A stretch of 64,000 nt of DNA. Origin: a bacterium HR19. Lineage in GTDB: Bacteria; Calescibacteriota; Calescibacteriia; Calescibacteriales; Calescibacteriaceae. The first letter of the stretch is position 1; the number at the start of each line of letters is the position of its first letter. The notes beneath the pieces are model-generated. The model saw only the letters and a list, made by a program, of their open reading frames with translations, had not been told where the DNA came from and made no database searches. The stretch lies in the NCBI GenBank assembly GCA_002898315.1, contig BEHV01000008.1, positions 1 to 64,000 of the forward strand, given 5' to 3'. The translations under genes and the position numbers were made by a program. Below, one piece after another: positions 54,483-63,928 of the stretch.

Positions 54483-56204
54483 ATGTGGTTGAGAAAGAAT
54501 ACATCTTTTTATTCTTTACAGAAAGGGATCTTGCTCCTCTTCACATTAACTTTCGCAATCTCTCTAATTCAATGCGCAAAAGAGAAGAAAGAAGATGATT
54601 TCTCAACAGGGCTTGCTAACAGAGACCCGAAAATTTCAGAAGGTATAACATATATAGAAAAAGAGAAAATTCAAGAAGCTAAAAAATTCTTCAGAGAACT
54701 TGGTAAGGAAAATCCTAAACACTGTGGATACCTCATAGGATACCCTCTTGTATCAATACAGGAATACCTTTCAAAAATAGCAGCGATAATAAATTTCGCA
54801 GTAAGTGTTTATGGAACAGGCGGAGGCGCATCTCCATCAATACTTCCGAAACAGGCGGAGATAAACCCAAAAGCGGGATGTGATGATGCTCTTGATAGAA
54901 TGATACGTGAATTTGCAAAATCACTTCACAACGAAACCGAAGATGGTTTAGCCCTAATAGAAAAAGCTATATCTCAACAGTGCGAGATGGAACTTGAATA
55001 CCCGCTCAGCATATCTATCGGGAACTCATTCAAAATTCGGCTCATTCTCTACGGAAAATTCGGTTCAGCAGAAATGTCGCTCCTCAGATACATAGGATAC
55101 CTAACATTATCTATTTCATCTGCTATTCTTTCACACGATTACTCGGTAGATACTCTAACTATACTACAAAACATATCAAAGATAGAGGGCAGGAATATAA
55201 CGAGCTTGCTCCGCACTCTCGCATTTATTATGGTCGGATGCGATAGAACTCTGGCTTTCCACCCAGAAGATAAATCTTATCTTTCCAAAATAACATCTTA
55301 TGTAGTCAAATCAATTGAAAGCGGATTTTCATTCCTTCAAGAGCTTGAACGAAGAAATGGAAAAGAAGGATATGTCCTTTACTTTAAAGATAACTCGGGC
55401 GAAGGAAAAATAGGTTATAACCCCGATACCGTCACCATAGCAACACCAAGAGATGAGATAGCAATTCAGGTAAAGGGAGAGATTCAAGCCGGAACAATAA
55501 AGTTGAACATGACAAAAATAACAATTGAAGTCCCCTACATAATATCGTTTGATTTCATAGACGAAGCAAAAGAAATAGCGAACAAGATAAAGAGAATTTT
55601 AGAGGAAGGGAAAGGGGGATGTCCCGAAAACTGCATATCAATAGCAGATGCGAATTTCTTCCTGAAAGCACTTAACACAGCTAAAATTGATGACTTCGTA
55701 AGAATTGATATAGTGAAATTTATAAAAGAACCCAAACCAATACGTGAAATCCTCCCATACTGGTTTTTTAATTCAACTCTCAAAAGATGGGAATTTATGC
55801 TTGAATCAGAAGTTCATCCAAGCAGGCAGGACACATCATACTTTATCTTCAACTACGACTCACCTCACTTTAACTTTCCAGATGTGATAACCTTTATGGG
55901 AAGAGAAATCAAAAATTTCTCTATCCCGCCAGATTGCGTTTTTTTAGACCAGAACTCTCCTGACTGGTTGCTTATTCCATACCTACTCTTACAGGACCCA
56001 ACATTAGGCGGAAGTATCTATATGAGATTAAAAGGCACTTTCATTGAAAGGTGTAGCGGAAGGGAGGACCCGTTTATGACCGACGAATGGAAGCCAGCAG
56101 ATGATTACATGATAAACAAAATGATAGCCATAATAACCAAAAAAACCGGCTCAATAATAATCCCACTCGTAGATATAATATCCAAATCTGTAAAATTAGA
56201 ATGA
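54483..56204 (+). CDS. Unknown lipoprotein, 573 aa
   Basis: A predicted lipoprotein (lipobox LIQC near residue 31) preceded by a long basic N-region. The mature part begins with acidic linker residues, then mostly helical sequence up to about residue 280 containing scattered Cys (HCGYL, KAGCDDAL, QQCEMEL, VGCDRTL), followed by a beta-rich C-terminal half with KGGCPENC. The spaced cysteines may form disulfides outside the cytoplasm. I recognise no family. It follows the MYXO-CTERM-like lipoprotein and lies before uvrA. Confidence 0.8.
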   Translation: MWLRKNTSFYSLQKGILLLFTLTFAISLIQCAKEKKEDDFSTGLANRDPKISEGITYIEKEKIQEAKKFFRELGKENPKHCGYLIGYPLVSIQEYLSKIAAIINFAVSVYGTGGGASPSILPKQAEINPKAGCDDALDRMIREFAKSLHNETEDGLALIEKAISQQCEMELEYPLSISIGNSFKIRLILYGKFGSAEMSLLRYIGYLTLSISSAILSHDYSVDTLTILQNISKIEGRNITSLLRTLAFIMVGCDRTLAFHPEDKSYLSKITSYVVKSIESGFSFLQELERRNGKEGYVLYFKDNSGEGKIGYNPDTVTIATPRDEIAIQVKGEIQAGTIKLNMTKITIEVPYIISFDFIDEAKEIANKIKRILEEGKGGCPENCISIADANFFLKALNTAKIDDFVRIDIVKFIKEPKPIREILPYWFFNSTLKRWEFMLESEVHPSRQDTSYFIFNYDSPHFNFPDVITFMGREIKNFSIPPDCVFLDQNSPDWLLIPYLLLQDPTLGGSIYMRLKGTFIERCSGREDPFMTDEWKPADDYMINKMIAIITKKTGSIIIPLVDIISKSVKLE

Positions 56205-56276
56205 CTTATTACAAGCGAACTCAAATAAACCTATAAAATAAAACTTATACCCGCTCATTCATTACTCTATTTTAAT

Positions 56277-59063
56277 ATGGATTTTATATATGTAAAGGGA
56301 GCGAGGCAGAACAACCTCAAAAACATAGATGTTAAAATACCAAAATTCAAATTCGTAGTTGTGACAGGAGTTTCTGGTTCTGGGAAATCATCGCTTGTGT
56401 TTGACATACTATTTGCCGAAGGGCAGAGAAGATATATAGAGTGCCTATCTTCTTATGCAAGGCAGTTCATAGAACAGATGCCCAAACCAGATGTTGATGT
56501 GGTTGAAGGTTTGTCTCCATCAATAGCGATAGACCAAAAAGGAGCAAGATGGAACCCACGTTCAACGGTATCAACTTCAACAGAAATTTACGACTACCTG
56601 CGATTGCTCTTTGCGAGAGTCGGAGAACCATACTGCCCAGATTGCAAAATACCCATCTCCGCCCTGACCCCACAAAAAATAGCTGACTTCATCTTCTCCC
56701 TTGAAGAAGGAACAAAGATCTTTATCTTCTCCCCTTATGTCAGAGGTAAAAAGGGAGAATACAGAAAAGATTTGGAACTCTGGCGAACAAGAGGATTCTC
56801 AAGAGTGAGAATTGACGGGCAAATCTATGACCTTCTGGAATCAATACCCCAACTTGAAAAAAACAAAAAACACACGATAGAAATCCTGATAGATAGGTTA
56901 ATCTTGAAGAAAGAAGAAGACACAAGAAGAAGAATAACATCTTCATGTGAGCAAGCAAAAGATATTTCAAAGGGACTTATACTCGTTGAGTGGGAAAAAG
57001 ATAACTCAAAAGATTCCCGTCTGTTCTCAACAGAGTTCTCTTGTCCAAACTGCTCTTTCTCCTACGGAGAAATCTCTCCGAGATTATTTTCGTTCAACTC
57101 GCCATACGGGGCATGTCCCGACTGCCACGGTATAGGAAAAGTTCTAAAAATAGATGAAAAACTACTCATAGATGAATCAAAATCAATAGAAGAAGGAGCT
57201 ATAAAGTCGTTCAGAAAATCAATACCAGATTACATTGAAAGTTGGCTTGAAGTAATATCAAAAAAATTCAACAGAAATGTTTTCAAGACAAAGTGGTCAA
57301 ACCTTGATGAAAAAATCAAAAGAGCAATACTATACGGAGAAGGAATTGAAGAATTTGAAGGAGTAATAAATTTTCTGTGGGAAAGGTATGAAGAAGGATA
57401 TTGGTGGGATGTCGAAAGATATATATCATCTTTCATCTGTCAGACATGTGGTGGTTCAAGATTGAAAAAAGAAGCGCTTTCTGTTCTGATAAACGGAAAA
57501 AGTATAAACGACATCGTTAATATGACCGTTGAAGAAGCACTTGAATTCTTCAGAAACATAAGATTTCCCGAAGGAAAGAAAGAAATAGCTGAAAGGATTC
57601 TTTCAGAAATAATATCACGACTTGAATTCATAAAAGATGTAGGGTTAGGATACCTTGAACTATCAAGAGAGTCATCTACACTTTCAAGCGGAGAGGCACA
57701 GAGGTTAAAGCTCGCAGCTCAGCTCGGCTCAAGATTAACAGGAGTACTATATGTCCTTGATGAACCAACATGCGGACTGCACCCGCGAGATGTTGATAAA
57801 CTCATAAAAACACTTGAAAAACTCAGGGATATGGGAAACACAGTCGTAGTCGTTGAACACGATAGAGAAACAATGAGCAGAGCTGACTTAATCATAGACC
57901 TCGGAAAAGGTGGAGGTATATACGGCGGAGAAGTCGTATTTTACGGAACTCCCGAAGAAGCGAAAAATAACGGAGACCTCCATCCTAACTCCATAACCTG
58001 CCAATACCTCTCCGGGAAAAGAGATATTCAGAGAACAACAAAAAGAAAATCACCAGATGGAAGGTGGATTATTCTGAGGGGAGCAAAAGGTAGAAACCTC
58101 AAAAATATTGACCTCAAAATTCCAGTTGGACTTTTTGTATGCATCACCGGTGTGTCTGGCTCCGGAAAGTCATCTCTCATAGTTGATACACTCTACCCTG
58201 CACTGAAAAATGCTCTTGAAGGTGATTCATCAGAAAAACCACTTGAATACGAATCAATAGAGGGACTGCAATACATTGATAAAGTGATACTTGTAGACCA
58301 ATCTCCGATAGGGAGAACTCCGAGGTCAAACCCTGCAACATATACAGGTGTTTTCACTCCGATAAGAGAGCTGTTCGCTTCACTACCTGAATCACGAGCA
58401 AGAGGATACACAATATCTCGCTTTTCATTCAATGTCCCCGGCGGAAGGTGCGAAGAATGCAGAGGAGAGGGTTTCATAAAGGTTGAGATGCATCTTCTTC
58501 CTGATATGTTCATAACATGTAAGGCGTGCGGAGGGAAAAGGTTCAACAGAGATACTCTTGAAGTGAGGTTCAGGGGTAAAAACATAGCAGACATACTTGA
58601 TATGACTGTTGATGAAGCGTTGGAATTTTTTGAGAATCAGTATTTCATAAGAGAAAAGTTGCAGGTTCTCAAAGATGTGGGGTTGGGATACATAAAACTT
58701 GGTCAGCCAGCAACGACGCTTTCTGGTGGAGAAGCTCAAAGAGTAAGATTAGCAAAAGAACTCTCAAAAAAACCAACGGGAAAAACCTTGTATATTTTAG
58801 ATGAGCCAACAACGGGACTACATCTTGAAGATATAAGGTATCTTGCGAACGTTCTTTTGAGGTTAGTTGAAATGGGGAACACCGTCGTTGTCATAGAACA
58901 CAATCTTGACCTGATAAAAATAGCTGATTGGATAATTGACCTCGGACCGGAAGGCGGAGAAAAAGGCGGATACATAATAGCCGAAGGGAAACCCGAGGAG
59001 ATTATAACGAGCGAAATTTCTTACACAGGGAAGTTTTTGAAAAAACTTCTATTAGGAACCTAA
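56277..59063 (+). CDS. uvrA: Excinuclease ABC subunit A
   Basis: A 928-aa DNA-damage recognition ATPase of nucleotide excision repair. Two ABC cassettes are visible: Walker [16 protein letters not shown] near residue 30 and again near 625, signature motifs [11 protein letters not shown] and [12 protein letters not shown], and Walker [14 protein letters not shown] and [13 protein letters not shown]. Both zinc modules are intact (CPNC with CPDC, and CEEC with CKAC). TACTCT ends 8 bases before the ATG; no Shine-Dalgarno. Confidence 0.98.
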   Translation: MDFIYVKGARQNNLKNIDVKIPKFKFVVVTGVSGSGKSSLVFDILFAEGQRRYIECLSSYARQFIEQMPKPDVDVVEGLSPSIAIDQKGARWNPRSTVSTSTEIYDYLRLLFARVGEPYCPDCKIPISALTPQKIADFIFSLEEGTKIFIFSPYVRGKKGEYRKDLELWRTRGFSRVRIDGQIYDLLESIPQLEKNKKHTIEILIDRLILKKEEDTRRRITSSCEQAKDISKGLILVEWEKDNSKDSRLFSTEFSCPNCSFSYGEISPRLFSFNSPYGACPDCHGIGKVLKIDEKLLIDESKSIEEGAIKSFRKSIPDYIESWLEVISKKFNRNVFKTKWSNLDEKIKRAILYGEGIEEFEGVINFLWERYEEGYWWDVERYISSFICQTCGGSRLKKEALSVLINGKSINDIVNMTVEEALEFFRNIRFPEGKKEIAERILSEIISRLEFIKDVGLGYLELSRESSTLSSGEAQRLKLAAQLGSRLTGVLYVLDEPTCGLHPRDVDKLIKTLEKLRDMGNTVVVVEHDRETMSRADLIIDLGKGGGIYGGEVVFYGTPEEAKNNGDLHPNSITCQYLSGKRDIQRTTKRKSPDGRWIILRGAKGRNLKNIDLKIPVGLFVCITGVSGSGKSSLIVDTLYPALKNALEGDSSEKPLEYESIEGLQYIDKVILVDQSPIGRTPRSNPATYTGVFTPIRELFASLPESRARGYTISRFSFNVPGGRCEECRGEGFIKVEMHLLPDMFITCKACGGKRFNRDTLEVRFRGKNIADILDMTVDEALEFFENQYFIREKLQVLKDVGLGYIKLGQPATTLSGGEAQRVRLAKELSKKPTGKTLYILDEPTTGLHLEDIRYLANVLLRLVEMGNTVVVIEHNLDLIKIADWIIDLGPEGGEKGGYIIAEGKPEEIITSEISYTGKFLKKLLLGT

Positions 59064-59094
59064 AATTATCGGAAACTTATTTAGAATATAAATT

Positions 59095-62000
59095 ATGAGA
59101 AAAGAAAGTCATATAACACAAAGAAATTTTACGGGAAAAGTCCTGCTCCTCATAACTACACTTACACTGATACCAGTTTTACTTTTTCTTGTATCAAAAT
59201 GTGGAACCAAAACAGAATCTGAAATAAAAGATGAGGAACTCGCAAAAGCACCGGGATTAGAAGAAAGCATAAACCAAATCCCCAAACCAAAATCAATAAC
59301 AATAAAAAAACTTGAAGAAAAAGATATAGAAAACCTAAAACCTTCCACACCAGAGGAAGGAGCAGCATTCAAAGCAAAACCCGGAGACATACTCGTAGAA
59401 ACAGATAAAATAAGAGTCATAATTCAGCAACCATCAAGAGAAATCGGTGTCTCAACATACGGAGGGAACATAATAGACGCAGATATAAAAAGAGAAGATG
59501 GAACTTTCAGAGATATTGTTGGTGAGGAAAACTGGTTCTGGTTTCTCGGACACACTCTGAAACCCGAAAAAGTTGGAAAATGGAAAGAAAACATAATAGC
59601 AGCAACAGGCAAATTAGACCTCCTTGACTACATAAACGCAAACGGACTCGCAGAAACTGTCTTCAAAAGCTATATTCCAAACTTTGAACTCCCCTTCAAG
59701 GTTGATGAGGAAAGACCTATAAAAGCCACAAAATACTTCGTATTTTCAGACGGCAACCATGTCAAAATCATAGATGTGGCATGCAACGAAGGAAAAGAAG
59801 AAATCCCATTCTTCTTCTTCGCAGATATAATTGACTCAGGCGGAGATGTAGAGTTCTTCATACCATCTTCGGAACTCAAAGGATATGGATATAAAAGCCC
59901 TTTGCCTACCGGGCTTTCGGTGTTCAAGACCGACTTCATCGCATTTGTATCAGAAAAGCTCGATTCATCATACGGAATATTCCCGGAAACAGAAAATAAT
60001 GTCTCACTTATTGTCTCAGGAGTTGCAGCAATAGCTTATGGAATGCTTGAGGGGGATGGACTGAACAGTTTGCTCGCAATAGCAAGAGGAACATCATCAA
60101 AATTCATCACACTAAAACCTTCTGAGTGCCTCAAAAACGAAAAATACTTCATAATAGGAAACGGATCAGCTTCTTCGCTCACAGATGAGTTTTTCAGAAT
60201 AAAATCAAGAAAAGAAAATTCAGAGGTCTATCAAGTTAAAGGAAAAGTGAGCATAAGTGGTCTGCAAGTACTTCCATCAAAACCACACATAGCTGTCTTT
60301 GACAAACAAAATAAACTCATAACAACAGCAGGAGGAGATATTTACGGAAACTTCAAACTCGTTCTCCCGGCGGGAGAATATAAGTTCGTCGCTGAAATAA
60401 AAGAGATGCCTCCATCTGAACCTAAGCTTATATCTGTTCCATCAGTTCAAGATGTTGAGCTCCAAATAGGAAAACCTTCAAAAATCATAATCTCCGCTGT
60501 TGAGAAAAAAATATCTGGCGAAGAAATAAATATACCGGCAAAAGTATCGTTCATATGCCAGGGAGAATGTCCTAAAAAAATTTGTATCAAAGGTTGCGAA
60601 ATTTTAAGCACATCTTTCAGAGATTATGTATATGACCCGCTACCAGATGGAGTTCAAGAGGTCGTTTTCTTAAAAGACCTAAAACCAGAAGAAATTTATA
60701 TTTCCCCAGGTTCATACAAGATAGTTGTATCAAGAGGTATGGAATACTCACGATATGAAACAGATGTAAATATAGGACCGGGAGAGGAAACAAGAATAAA
60801 AGCGTATCTTCATAAGGTCGCAAACGCAGATGGATGGTTATCTGCTGATACTCATGTTCACGCGGTGAACTCACCCGATAGTCCCGTATCTCTCATAGAT
60901 AGGGTGATAACATTTGCAGGAGAAGGGGTAGACGTAATAATATCAACAGACCACGATTGGCTGACAGATTATGAGCCAGCTATTGCTCTGCTCGGGCTCA
61001 AAGATTTTCTCTCTTCACTTGTCGGACAGGAAATAACAACATTCTCATACGGGCATTTCAACGCTTATCCCTTAAAATTAGATAAAAAAGCACCATCAGA
61101 TGGCGCTCTTGACTGGGCAGAAAAGTATGACCGATACCAAAAATACGGAATAAAAGAATCAGAAAAAGAGAAGTTCAGATTTCTACGCTCCCTGCATCCG
61201 AAAGAAATTTTCAAGAACGCTCACCTTATGAAACCAGAAAACTTCCAGAGAAATATTGTTCAGGTTAATCACCCACGCTCAGGAGGAATGGGATACTTTG
61301 ACTACGTACTCCTTGATACTCTTCGTCTCACAACGGCAATAGACCCATGTATTCACAGAATTTTTCCACCAGCTGGAACTTGCGGAGGAGCAGATAAGGT
61401 CGGAGGTGATACCGGACTTTTCATACCACTCCAAACCCTGAAAGATATGGCAAATCTTGAAAGGTTTGACGCAATAGAAGTTTATAACTCATATTACGAA
61501 ATACCCATCGTTATAAATGACTGGTTCACATTCCTAAATCACGGTGTGCATATTACAGGAGTTGGCGTCTCTGATACTCATCAGAAAATACAGGTTCACC
61601 CGGGAATAGGAAGGACATTCGTATGGGTTGGAAAGGGGAATGATTCTCCTTCAAAGTTCAGAGAAGATATTGCGGTAAAAAACACATTCATAAATAATCT
61701 TGCTGACGGTAAGGTTTTCATATCAAACGGAATAATTTTAGAGGAATTCAAACTTTGCGGAGCAAGAGGGAACGCAGAAGAATGTGCCGAGATGGGATGG
61801 TCAAACATGAAAAACCTAACATCAAATTTCAAACTTAAAATAAGAGTGAAAAGCGCGGACTGGGTGAAATTTGACACTCTGAAAATTTTTATAAATACAA
61901 GAGAGACAGCAGCAAGAAGCAAACAGCCCGTGAAAAAATGGCCTACCCCATCTTATGCTACATCAATAACCCCAATACGACAGGAGATTGAAATACAGGG

Positions 62001-62373
62001 AAACAGATTCGGATGGATGGTTTTTGAGACGGAAATTCCTCTCACCCCACCAGCAGAAGATTTCTGGGTTGTTGCAGTAGTAAGTTGCGAAAACTCCTGC
62101 GAACCAAATCCCATGTTCCCAGTAGTAGTAGATAAAAAAGTCAAGCCGATACTTATAACTAATCCGATATATATTGACCAGAACGGAGACGGAAGATTTA
62201 CCCCATCACCACCCACCTATGCCAAGGAAAGCCCTCAGGCACCACATTACGAAAATCATCAGGCGGAAGGGAAAGCCATTAATTCAAAGAGCAAGGGAAG
62301 AAAATCCGATAGCAATAACGAAGAAAGAAAAATGTTATTAGAGAAGATTATAAAGTCGCTTCACATACATTGA
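59095..62373 (+). CDS. Large lipoprotein with CehA/McbA-type PHP metallohydrolase domain
   Basis: A 1092-aa predicted lipoprotein with lipobox LVSKC. Residues 1-380 are beta-rich, and residues about 385-480 look like a carboxypeptidase-regulatory-type or Ig-like domain. The PHP domain starts near residue 580 with SADTHVHAVNSPDSPVSL, where the HxH pair and the later VDVIISTDHD supply metal ligands; NHPRSGGMGYFD and GVSDTHQK are the other conserved blocks. CehA/McbA relatives hydrolyse carbamate or phosphoester bonds. A Ser/Lys/Glu-rich tail ends the chain. It follows uvrA by 31 bases; TAGAAT ends 7 bases before the ATG. Confidence 0.85.
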   Translation: MRKESHITQRNFTGKVLLLITTLTLIPVLLFLVSKCGTKTESEIKDEELAKAPGLEESINQIPKPKSITIKKLEEKDIENLKPSTPEEGAAFKAKPGDILVETDKIRVIIQQPSREIGVSTYGGNIIDADIKREDGTFRDIVGEENWFWFLGHTLKPEKVGKWKENIIAATGKLDLLDYINANGLAETVFKSYIPNFELPFKVDEERPIKATKYFVFSDGNHVKIIDVACNEGKEEIPFFFFADIIDSGGDVEFFIPSSELKGYGYKSPLPTGLSVFKTDFIAFVSEKLDSSYGIFPETENNVSLIVSGVAAIAYGMLEGDGLNSLLAIARGTSSKFITLKPSECLKNEKYFIIGNGSASSLTDEFFRIKSRKENSEVYQVKGKVSISGLQVLPSKPHIAVFDKQNKLITTAGGDIYGNFKLVLPAGEYKFVAEIKEMPPSEPKLISVPSVQDVELQIGKPSKIIISAVEKKISGEEINIPAKVSFICQGECPKKICIKGCEILSTSFRDYVYDPLPDGVQEVVFLKDLKPEEIYISPGSYKIVVSRGMEYSRYETDVNIGPGEETRIKAYLHKVANADGWLSADTHVHAVNSPDSPVSLIDRVITFAGEGVDVIISTDHDWLTDYEPAIALLGLKDFLSSLVGQEITTFSYGHFNAYPLKLDKKAPSDGALDWAEKYDRYQKYGIKESEKEKFRFLRSLHPKEIFKNAHLMKPENFQRNIVQVNHPRSGGMGYFDYVLLDTLRLTTAIDPCIHRIFPPAGTCGGADKVGGDTGLFIPLQTLKDMANLERFDAIEVYNSYYEIPIVINDWFTFLNHGVHITGVGVSDTHQKIQVHPGIGRTFVWVGKGNDSPSKFREDIAVKNTFINNLADGKVFISNGIILEEFKLCGARGNAEECAEMGWSNMKNLTSNFKLKIRVKSADWVKFDTLKIFINTRETAARSKQPVKKWPTPSYATSITPIRQEIEIQGNRFGWMVFETEIPLTPPAEDFWVVAVVSCENSCEPNPMFPVVVDKKVKPILITNPIYIDQNGDGRFTPSPPTYAKESPQAPHYENHQAEGKAINSKSKGRKSDSNNEERKMLLEKIIKSLHIH

Positions 62374-62496
62374 TTTGAGATAGATAGGGAAAAAGAAAGC
62401 AGTTCTTATATAAAAAACAAAAGACATTAAAGAAAAAATCAACTTATCCGATTCAATAAAATTAACCATCAGCAGTCACCTCTTTAAAAATACTTG

Positions 62497-62527
62497 GCGA
62501 GGGAAGGAAAAAAATATCCTCCCTCGC
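62497..62527 (-). terminator. Hairpin terminator downstream of fructose-bisphosphate aldolase/phosphatase
   Basis: GCGAGGGA (62497-62504) pairs with TCCCTCGC (62520-62527), extended by GGA/TCC with one bulged A. On the minus strand it is followed after a few bases by a run of T (near 62486). It sits between the convergent lipoprotein and aldolase/phosphatase genes and is the only clear hairpin of this kind I found. Confidence 0.6.
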
Positions 62528-62560
62528 TACTTCATAACAAAAAAGAAATTTTTTAAAGAA

Positions 62561-63697
62561 CTAATCAACCTCTTCCCATTTATCTTGGAGCTTCTTTCTT
62601 ACTTCAGGTAAAGTTGTGTATTCAAGTTCTTCTGGAGGTAATATAGCAGGCATAAACGGTCCATGTCTTCTTATGTATATTGCCACTTCCATAGCTTGCC
62701 TTCTCACAGCATCCCAAGAAGAATCTTTGAAGTAATCAAGAAGAATATGCTCACCGGGTTTTGAGGCATCTTCAAGCCCTTGAATTTTTCCGTCCCTCAC
62801 ATGGAAACCGAGAGCAACAATTCTTGGGGGACCATCAAAGAAAGTCGGATTTGAGTCGTCTTGCGATGATGGGTAGAAAGGTCCCCAGTGAGAACCTCTC
62901 ATCCATCCTGAAACGAGAGCGGGAAAAGCGAAAGGTTGCAAAACTTCACCAGCAGCGGGAAGACCAGACTGAGCCCTTATCAGAGCGACCGGGTCGTCTT
63001 TTCCGACATATTTTCCGGCAATCAAAGAGAGTTTTTCAGTAGAAACAACAGCTGCAATACCTATTGAATTATCTTTTGAGAAGATTCTCTTTATAGCATA
63101 TCTTGTTATGTCTCCTATAAAAGCGAGGAGGTCGTGCAATCCCTCCGGTGTAGATATTTTTATTTTTTTGTGTTCTTTGACATCTACGACTTCAAATATA
63201 AATCCTGCGTGCATTCTTGTATCTATAACAAGACCTGTCGTAGTGAAAGGGTCAGCGAAAATTCTCGCAAGAGGAAGATTGAAAGCAGATGGTTCGGTTT
63301 TGTCTGCAAGCAGAGCTATAACCGGTTCAGATTTTCTCTCCTCAAATGTCATCTCGGCAGCTCCTGGACCCAAACCCCTGACATTTCCAGAAAACGCCTC
63401 TGCAAGAAGGTCTTGCCCGGCTCCATAAAGGTGCATTTTCTTTGCTTCCTCAGCAGCAGACATGAAAGCATCCCAAGCTAATTTATGAACTTTTTCGTTG
63501 TTTTCTCCTTTATCATGGGTCATTATGAGAGATATATCATCTCCACAGCGAGCAGTAGCAAAGTCCTCAATTATTCCTTTCTTCGTTCCATCTGAAAGAA
63601 CACTTTTTACCGCCTCTATCATTTTCGGATGAGGTGTGGTATGACCCGCAACAGAACCAACATCTGCCTTTATAAGAGATACCGTTACCTTACCCAT
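62561..63697 (-). CDS. Archaeal-type fructose-1,6-bisphosphate aldolase/phosphatase
   Basis: Bifunctional gluconeogenic enzyme (FBPase class V) that condenses triose phosphates and dephosphorylates the product. The chosen ATG at 63697 (378 aa) has AGGAGGTGG just upstream; the frame runs 15 codons further. The N-terminus KVTVSLIKADVGSVAGHTTPHP is diagnostic, followed by DFATARCGDDISLIMTH and AFSGNVRGLGPGAAEM, with metal-binding Asp/His residues. Other blocks are FADPFTTTGLVID and MRGSHWGPFYP. This enzyme is typical of archaea and deep-branching thermophilic bacteria. Confidence 0.97.
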   Translation of the reverse strand: MGKVTVSLIKADVGSVAGHTTPHPKMIEAVKSVLSDGTKKGIIEDFATARCGDDISLIMTHDKGENNEKVHKLAWDAFMSAAEEAKKMHLYGAGQDLLAEAFSGNVRGLGPGAAEMTFEERKSEPVIALLADKTEPSAFNLPLARIFADPFTTTGLVIDTRMHAGFIFEVVDVKEHKKIKISTPEGLHDLLAFIGDITRYAIKRIFSKDNSIGIAAVVSTEKLSLIAGKYVGKDDPVALIRAQSGLPAAGEVLQPFAFPALVSGWMRGSHWGPFYPSSQDDSNPTFFDGPPRIVALGFHVRDGKIQGLEDASKPGEHILLDYFKDSSWDAVRRQAMEVAIYIRRHGPFMPAILPPEELEYTTLPEVRKKLQDKWEEVD

Positions 63698-63928
63698 AAT
63701 TTTCCACCTCCTTTTTTTAATTTTCTTTTTTGTGTTTTCCACGCTCTTTTTTCAAATTTATTACTTTCAAATTCTCCTTTGTTTTTACCGATTTTTTATT
63801 CTTTCAAATCCGCAATTTCAATTATAAACCTTCACATCTTGAAAGATTCATCATCTGAAAAAACTCCGCTCCCTTTCTAAAAAAACTGATATTTTGGAAA
63901 GGTAAGAAGGTGTAGATAATTTTCTGTT

